This document shows positions 6,936 to 9,742 of a stretch of DNA of 9,742 nt, piece by piece; position 1 is the stretch's first letter; each line of letters starts with the position of its first letter. The notes below the pieces were generated by a model, which did not search any database, had not been told where the DNA came from, and saw only the letters and a list, made by a program, of their open reading frames with translations. Source of the stretch: an uncultured Johnsonella sp. (GTDB lineage Bacteria; Bacillota; Clostridia; Lachnospirales; Lachnospiraceae). Position numbers and translations under genes: made by a program. Location of the stretch: assembly GCA_905373785.1 (NCBI GenBank), contig CAJPUK010000086.1, positions 1-9,742 on the forward strand. The letters run 5' to 3'.

Positions 6936-8135
6936 ATGATAAAGAAAAAATATATTAAAAGTATACAGTTTATAATTAGTTTCAGTCTTATTATAGCAGG
7001 ACTTAGCCGGGCTCCATTAAGGAGCTTGGCTAAGAGTCCGACATTTTCAAGGACTGAAGAAGAGTGGGCAAAACTTAGAGATATGAACCTTGATTATGAA
7101 GAAATCGACGGACTGGTTACCGAATATAATGCTACGGTACAGACTAATCAGGCGAATATGCAGCAGTTTACAAGAGACTATGGCAGGAAGAATTCACAAG
7201 TATCTCAAAGTTATAGAGATATGGCGGAAAAAATAGAAGACAGCCTTACAGAGCCGGAACCGGACAGTATGACTTATGTGCCTATGATGGCAAGTATTGC
7301 ACAGTCAAGGGCAACGATAAGCAACTTGAAAAACTCAGCGGATACGACGCTTGAAGACTATGAGGTACAGTACTTTACATATGAAAGTGCAAGGCTTAGT
7401 CTGGTGCAAAATACGAAGGCTTTGATGATATCTTACTATAGCAAGGATGTGTCAAAAGAGGCACTGCAAAAGGCGGTGGAAGTAGCTGAACTTAATCTTG
7501 CCAATGCACAGGCAAGACTGGCTGTCGGTATGGCAACAAATCTTGATGTTTTAAGTGCCAAAGAAGCTGTAATTAAGGCTAACAAGACCTTAAGCGATCA
7601 AAGCAATGCCGCCTTGGCTGATAGAGATAAGCTCTTGATCATGACAGGTTTTAAGACGGACTCACAGGCTAATATAGGTTTGGTACCGGTTTTAAGTGAG
7701 GAAGAGTTACAAAATATTGATAAGATAAATGTTGAAGAAGATATAAAAAAGGCTGTGGAAGAAAATTATGCGCTTAAGATAAATAAAAGAAAGCTTGGCA
7801 ATGCCAAGTCGGATACTCAAATAAAGAGCTTAAACAGCACCATAAGTTCCAATACGGAGAATATAAAGGCAAATGTACAGACCCTTTATAAGAATCTGGT
7901 AAATGCAAAGGATAAGCTTAATTTACTTAAGGCGGAGCTTGAGCTTAGCAGTAAAGATCTGGAAACTATAAGGCAAAAGAAGAATCTGGGTATGGCTACA
8001 CAGCTTGAAGTTGCCAATAAGGAGCTTGAAAATATTAAAAAGAATACAGAAAAAAAACAAGCCGAGCTTGCACTTAGGCTCGCTTTGGAAAACTATAATT
8101 CGGCTATAAACGGACTGGCTTCGGTAGGTCAATAG
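6936..8135 (+). CDS. TolC-like exported coiled-coil protein, first paralogue (no visible beta-barrel)
   Basis: 399 residues. An N-terminal KKK plus hydrophobic stretch (10-24) forms a Sec signal or anchor; a cut near A32 is possible. The rest is strongly helical and shows the internal duplication of TolC. Each half begins with a TolC-like segment (53-65 and 266-278, the latter VEEDIKKAVEENY) and carries a hairpin-tip motif, VGMATNLDVL at 197-206 and LGMATQLEVA at 351-360. These match the tips TolC presents to its adaptor (VGLVAITDVQ type). The segments that in TolC-family proteins carry paired beta-strands (hydrophobic strands ending in a Q-P/S-L/I-F-D signature) are missing. In their place are short polar stretches, for example 100-117, rich in Glu and Pro. 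The start is 7 nt after the permease stop, with AGGTGA overlapping that stop. Family membership is good; the barrel-less role is inference. Confidence 0.82.
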   Translation: MIKKKYIKSIQFIISFSLIIAGLSRAPLRSLAKSPTFSRTEEEWAKLRDMNLDYEEIDGLVTEYNATVQTNQANMQQFTRDYGRKNSQVSQSYRDMAEKIEDSLTEPEPDSMTYVPMMASIAQSRATISNLKNSADTTLEDYEVQYFTYESARLSLVQNTKALMISYYSKDVSKEALQKAVEVAELNLANAQARLAVGMATNLDVLSAKEAVIKANKTLSDQSNAALADRDKLLIMTGFKTDSQANIGLVPVLSEEELQNIDKINVEEDIKKAVEENYALKINKRKLGNAKSDTQIKSLNSTISSNTENIKANVQTLYKNLVNAKDKLNLLKAELELSSKDLETIRQKKNLGMATQLEVANKELENIKKNTEKKQAELALRLALENYNSAINGLASVGQ

Positions 8136-8139
8136 GTGG
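8134..8139 (+). promoter_or_regulatory. Ribosome binding site that decides the start of the second TolC-like gene
   Basis: AGGTGG overlaps the stop codon of the preceding gene and lies 5 nt before the ATG at 8145. GTG triplets at 8136 and 8139 are in frame but fall inside this site, so they are unlikely starts. Confidence 0.75.
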
Positions 8140-8144
8140 TGCTT

Positions 8145-9323
8145 ATGAGAAAAAATAAATTTAATGTATATGCTTTTTTACTTATCACAGCTCTTGGCAG
8201 CAGTCTTATAGGAAACAGTGTTTTTGCCGCTAACAATACTATAAAGTATGGAAGATCATCCTATAGTGAAGAAGAATGGTCAAAACTTATGGACAATAAG
8301 CTTGAGTATTCCGAGATAGAAGATTTGGTAAATAATTTTAATCCAAGTATAGCTTCGGCATGGACAAGTTATACTGCCAATATAACAGACCTTGATTACA
8401 GCATTAAGGACTTGGAGATTGCCCGCAAGGAATTAAGACTGCTTTCAGATAATTCAAAAGAAGAGTATGACTTTACAAATGTCTACCTGTATACGGCACA
8501 GGCAAATGCACTGAGCAAGGTAATAGAAAGTATGGACAAGGCAAAGACATCACTTTCAAAAATAAGCTCTACAAACAGACCGATAAGACAGGCTGCCATG
8601 CAGCTTACAAATGGAGTAAAACTTATGTTTATAAGTTATGATTCGCTATTAAAGTCGGAAGAGCTTTTAAATGAGCAGCTTAAGCTCTATGAGGGTATGA
8701 AGACGGCGGCAAAGGCTGCGGAAAGTTCAGGTATGAGCACTTCAGCTGAGTATACAAAGACGCAGCTTCAGGCACAGGAGGTTAGGAATAATCTGGACAG
8801 CCTGGTAGCCGGCAAGGAAAGTCTTAGAAAAAGCCTTATTATGCTCTGCGGCTGGAGTGAACAGGATACTCCGAATATAGTTCCTGTAACGGATGTAGAC
8901 CTTAGTAAAATAGATACATTTAATCCTGATGAGGATATAAAAAAGGCTATAGGTAATAATTTTACATTAATAGAATTCAGAAATACAAAGTATAAAAAGT
9001 CTTTGGGAATGAAAGAATCAAGGGCTTTAAGTGAGGAGCAGATGGAGGCTAATTTAAAGACCAATCTTAATTCTTTGTATGCGGATGTTCAGAGTAAAAA
9101 AAGTGATTATGAGGCTGCAAAGTTAAGCCTTGAAACCGCTGATATTAATGACAATATAGCGAATGTCAAACTTCAAAATAAGATGATAAGCGGCGTGGAG
9201 TATCAGGGTGAAAGGCTTAAGAATTTGCAGAGCAGGCAGGCTTTTGAGACTGCGAGAATGGAGCTTTTAAAATCAATGGAGGTGTATGAAGCTGCTGTCG
9301 CAGGAATGGCTAAGGTAGAATAA
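8145..9323 (+). CDS. TolC-like exported coiled-coil protein, second paralogue (degenerate second tip)
   Basis: 392 residues from the ATG at 8145, chosen because AGGTGG sits 5 nt upstream. A clear Sec signal peptide: MRKNK, hydrophobic core 8-23, likely cut after A28 in SVFAAN. The mature protein starts with SYSEEEWSKLMDNKLEYSEI, clearly related to residues 38-57 of the upstream protein. The midpoint segment (PDEDIKKAIGNNF, about 261-273) and the C-terminus (YEAAVAGMAKVE) also align, so the two genes are tandem paralogues that have diverged strongly. The first tip motif is kept (SGMSTSAEYT, 195-204), but at the second the tip Gly is replaced (NKMISGVEY, 345-353). The TolC barrel-strand segments are again absent. 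It probably works with its neighbour, perhaps as a mixed ring or stacked tube, on the outer side of the RND pump. Its stop lies 21 nt before the long hairpin at 9345. Confidence 0.78.
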   Translation: MRKNKFNVYAFLLITALGSSLIGNSVFAANNTIKYGRSSYSEEEWSKLMDNKLEYSEIEDLVNNFNPSIASAWTSYTANITDLDYSIKDLEIARKELRLLSDNSKEEYDFTNVYLYTAQANALSKVIESMDKAKTSLSKISSTNRPIRQAAMQLTNGVKLMFISYDSLLKSEELLNEQLKLYEGMKTAAKAAESSGMSTSAEYTKTQLQAQEVRNNLDSLVAGKESLRKSLIMLCGWSEQDTPNIVPVTDVDLSKIDTFNPDEDIKKAIGNNFTLIEFRNTKYKKSLGMKESRALSEEQMEANLKTNLNSLYADVQSKKSDYEAAKLSLETADINDNIANVKLQNKMISGVEYQGERLKNLQSRQAFETARMELLKSMEVYEAAVAGMAKVE

Positions 9324-9344
9324 AGACTTTTTGGTATTTGGATG

Positions 9345-9478
9345 TATAAAAATAACTTCTTACGGAAAGCGCTTTTGCTTAAGTCCTCGTGTAAGGGTAC
9401 TATTTTTTTGGCTACACTGATGTTTGCAGAAAAGAAGTACCGACACTGCGGATGTTTCCTACAGAAGTTATTTTTATA
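9345..9478. repeat. 134-nt imperfect long hairpin downstream of the efflux operon
   Basis: Perfect 16-bp outer arms, TATAAAAATAACTTCT (9345-9360) and AGAAGTTATTTTTATA (9463-9478). Pairing continues inward: GGAAA 9364-9368 with TTTCC 9455-9459, TCC 9384-9386 with GGA 9450-9452, GTGT 9389-9392 with ACAC 9443-9446, GGTAC 9396-9400 with GTACC 9437-9441, and the T-run plus G at 9403-9410 with 9427-9434. The only large unpaired patch is 9369-9383, itself holding the palindrome AAAGCGCTTT (9366-9375). The element fills much of the roughly 294-bp gap after the last efflux gene. It could be a small non-coding RNA, a 3'-UTR stabiliser or atypical terminator, or a MITE-like repeat. The rest of the gap (9324-9344 and 9479-9617) shows no supported gene. 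Confidence 0.6.
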
Positions 9479-9617
9479 TTTTCTCGACTGCCGGTGTAAA
9501 ATTTGTATATAAGCAAGCCATATTCCGACAGAAGGCTTTGGGAAGTGGAAAAGGGGACTATAATTTGAAAAAAAAAGCCCTTCCTAACAGCTCAATGTCT
9601 GCTAAAAAAAGCCTTTA

Positions 9618-9690
9618 TGCGTCTTCAGGGACTCGAACCCTGGACAAATAGATTAAGAGTCTACTGCTCTACCAACTGAGCTAAAGACGC
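9618..9690 (-). tRNA. tRNA-Lys (anticodon CUU)
   Basis: Read on the minus strand, the acceptor arms GCGTCTT and AAGACGC pair over 7 bp. The D arm is GCTC/GAGC around AGTTGGTA. The anticodon arm GTAGA/TCTAT encloses CTCTTAA, giving anticodon CTT. The T arm is CAGGG/CCCTG around TTCGAGT. Length is 73 nt including discriminator A (complement of 9618). CCA is not encoded; TAA follows, so it must be added after transcription. It faces the efflux operon, so the two converge. Confidence 0.96.
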
Positions 9691-9710
9691 AAACCTTAAA
9701 AAAGATTTAT

Positions 9711-9731
9711 CCTTGTCTCTTAAGGACAAGG
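9711..9731. other. Small hairpin upstream of tRNA-Lys at the window edge
   Basis: CCTTGTC (9711-9717) and GACAAGG (9725-9731) form a 7-bp stem around TCTTAAG. On the minus strand a T-run (9703-9698) comes 7 nt after the stem, so it may be an imperfect terminator of a gene beyond the right edge, or part of the tRNA precursor leader. A TATAAT string at 9734-9739 adjoins it on the plus strand with only a poor -35 (TTGTCT, 15-bp spacing). The role is undecided because the context is cut off. Confidence 0.35.
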
Positions 9732-9742
9732 GATATAATATA

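Noticed and set aside
8136..8141. GTG triplets as starts of the second TolC-like gene
   Set aside because: They lie inside the AGGTGG that serves as the ribosome site for the ATG at 8145, which also gives a cleaner signal peptide.
9345..9478. 6S RNA, SRP RNA or a known riboswitch at the long hairpin
   Set aside because: There is no central symmetric bubble of 6S type, no GGAAGGA-type SRP apical motif and no recognised riboswitch core. Only the long imperfect pairing is supported.
9570..9617. Intrinsic terminator for tRNA-Lys on the minus strand at the T-runs
   Set aside because: Two T-runs follow GGC and GGGC, but I find no stable stem directly before either; the only nearby pairing is about 5 bp with a wobble.
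9424..9651. A 75-codon open frame on the plus strand
   Set aside because: It begins inside the long hairpin and runs antisense into the tRNA-Lys gene, has no ribosome site and resembles no protein family that I recognise.

Overview
The window comes from an AT-rich bacterium, most likely a low-GC Firmicute of the class Clostridia (Lachnospiraceae-like). The pointers are heavy use of ATA, AGA/AGG and other A/T-rich codons, AGGAGG-type ribosome sites, a membrane-anchored YkuD transpeptidase with the extra wall-binding domain typical of clostridial enzymes, and a tRNA-Lys gene without an encoded CCA end. The taxon is inference; nothing in the window (such as a 16S gene) fixes it.

Layout. (1) 1-1755 is the 3' part of a gene for a type II membrane L,D-transpeptidase. 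Its start lies left of the window, and it opens with near-identical 90-bp (30-residue) Lys/Glu-rich repeats. A strong intrinsic terminator follows at 1799-1835. (2) A compact promoter at 1924-1952 and a perfect 20-bp palindromic operator at 1963-1982 precede a TetR-family regulator (2003-2641). (3) After a 186-bp gap holding a long 19-bp-armed inverted repeat come four closely packed genes on the same strand: a membrane fusion protein (2828-3877), an RND permease (3887-6928) and two tandem TolC-like proteins (6936-8135 and 8145-9323). Gaps between these four are about 7-9 bp, so they are almost certainly one operon. (4) A 134-nt imperfect long hairpin lies just after the last gene (9345-9478). 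A tRNA-Lys(CUU) gene on the minus strand is at 9618-9690, and a small hairpin sits at the right edge.

How it works together. The TetR repressor probably binds its own promoter-proximal operator. Because no convincing terminator separates it from the efflux genes, it may control all five genes through that one site. The efflux genes have the order adaptor - pump - TolC-like - TolC-like of a Gram-negative tripartite pump. The adaptor keeps the R-x3-L-x6-S signature that in AcrA touches TolC, and the TolC-like proteins keep the Gly-containing hairpin-tip motifs that TolC presents to its adaptor. Neither TolC-like protein shows the segments that form TolC's outer-membrane beta-barrel. The most interesting reading is therefore a TolC-derived, barrel-less, exported coiled-coil pair attached to an RND pump, possibly a wall-spanning conduit in a single-membrane cell. 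That architecture is inferred from sequence alone.
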